NCBI GenBank assembly: GCA_030831265.1
Contig: JAURLM010000143.1
Span: 1 to 5,798 of the forward strand
Direction: 5' to 3'
Source: Chloroflexota bacterium
Lineage (GTDB): Bacteria; Chloroflexota; Dehalococcoidia; Lucifugimonadales; Lucifugimonadaceae
DNA length: 5,798 nt
Positions 5,567 through 5,798 of the stretch are shown here, one piece after another (the first letter of the stretch is position 1; every line of letters starts with the position of its first letter). A program made the position numbers and the translations under genes. The notes beneath the pieces were generated by a model. The model did no database searches. It was not told where the DNA came from and saw nothing but the letters and a program-made list of their open reading frames with translations.

Positions 5567-5798
5567 CTAATTCTGCGTCTGCAAGGCAGAAGTCATCTCC
5601 AACAACGTGTTCAGTGTCCGCAGGTTCCTCATCGTGGCCTTGATGCCTTTCGGCGGTTGCGACAACAAGGTGTTTGCTGCCTTGCTGCGTCCCAGTCCAT
5701 TTGGACAGTAGAGATACGCAACACCATCAGATGTAACCATTTCTTCGTCCCCGACAAGATGGTTCCTCGCCGACTCAGCCCAACCCCTGCTGTCATCA
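5567..5798 (-). CDS. DUF1697 family protein, C-terminal part (5' end beyond the window)
   Basis: The minus strand is open from the window edge to a TAG at 5567-5569, encoding 76 residues. The stretch VAYLYCPNGLGRSKAANTLL, followed by the KATMRNLRTLNTLLEM region, matches the C-terminal hallmark of DUF1697 (COG3797), where an aromatic/His-Cys-Pro-Asn-Gly-x-Gly-Arg-Ser/Thr-Lys segment precedes a Thr-x-Arg-Asn-x-x-Thr helix. Whole family members are about 180 residues, so more than half is missing to the right. Their biochemical function is unknown. It is the upstream partner of the VOC gene on the same strand (19-base gap). No in-frame stop or frameshift is visible, so it appears to be intact and only cut by the window. 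Confidence 0.8.
   Translation of the reverse strand, partial: DDSRGWAESARNHLVGDEEMVTSDGVAYLYCPNGLGRSKAANTLLSQPPKGIKATMRNLRTLNTLLEMTSALQTQN

Overview
The window holds six genes in two blocks. There are four tightly packed plus-strand genes (178-5125) and, facing them, two minus-strand genes (5122-5798), the second of which is cut by the window edge. No rRNA, tRNA, CRISPR array, insertion sequence or integrase was seen. By eye the base composition is moderate (mid-50s % GC), and it is even across the window. The organism cannot be fixed from this sequence. The tandem enolase-superfamily paralogs, a ketopantoate-reductase-like gene, a monocarboxylate-type transporter and DUF1697/VOC neighbours resemble marine Chloroflexota of the SAR202/Dehalococcoidia type, which are known for many enolase-superfamily paralogs. 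That assignment is an inference.

Plus-strand block: two paralogous mandelate-racemase-subgroup enolase-superfamily enzymes (178-1422 and 1419-2639) are joined by a 4-base ATGA overlap. Next come a ketopantoate-reductase-family (ApbA/PanE-like) oxidoreductase (best start 2671, not further upstream) and a 12-helix MFS transporter (3779-5125) of the oxalate/formate-antiporter or monocarboxylate-like type. Gaps are 31 and 40 bases, so one operon is likely. The simplest reading is a catabolic cassette: the transporter brings in a hydroxy- or sugar-acid, one or both enolase-superfamily enzymes dehydrate it to a 2-keto-3-deoxy acid, and the NAD(P)H-type reductase acts on a keto acid. The substrate cannot be read from the sequence.

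Minus-strand block: the C-terminal 76 residues of a DUF1697 protein (5567-5798) are followed 19 bases later by a small VOC/glyoxalase-fold protein with all four metal ligands (5122-5547). Its stop codon interlocks with that of the transporter in the tetranucleotide TTAG, so the two convergent operons have no space between them.

The first 177 bases have no confident gene. They carry a short GC-rich hairpin and several open frames of doubtful meaning. The most notable points are the duplicated, divergently specialised dehydratase pair, a possible 14-codon coupling ORF between the reductase and the transporter, and the fully overlapping convergent ends. None of this amounts to a clearly new system. 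It looks like an uncharacterised acid-sugar or hydroxy-acid catabolic operon.
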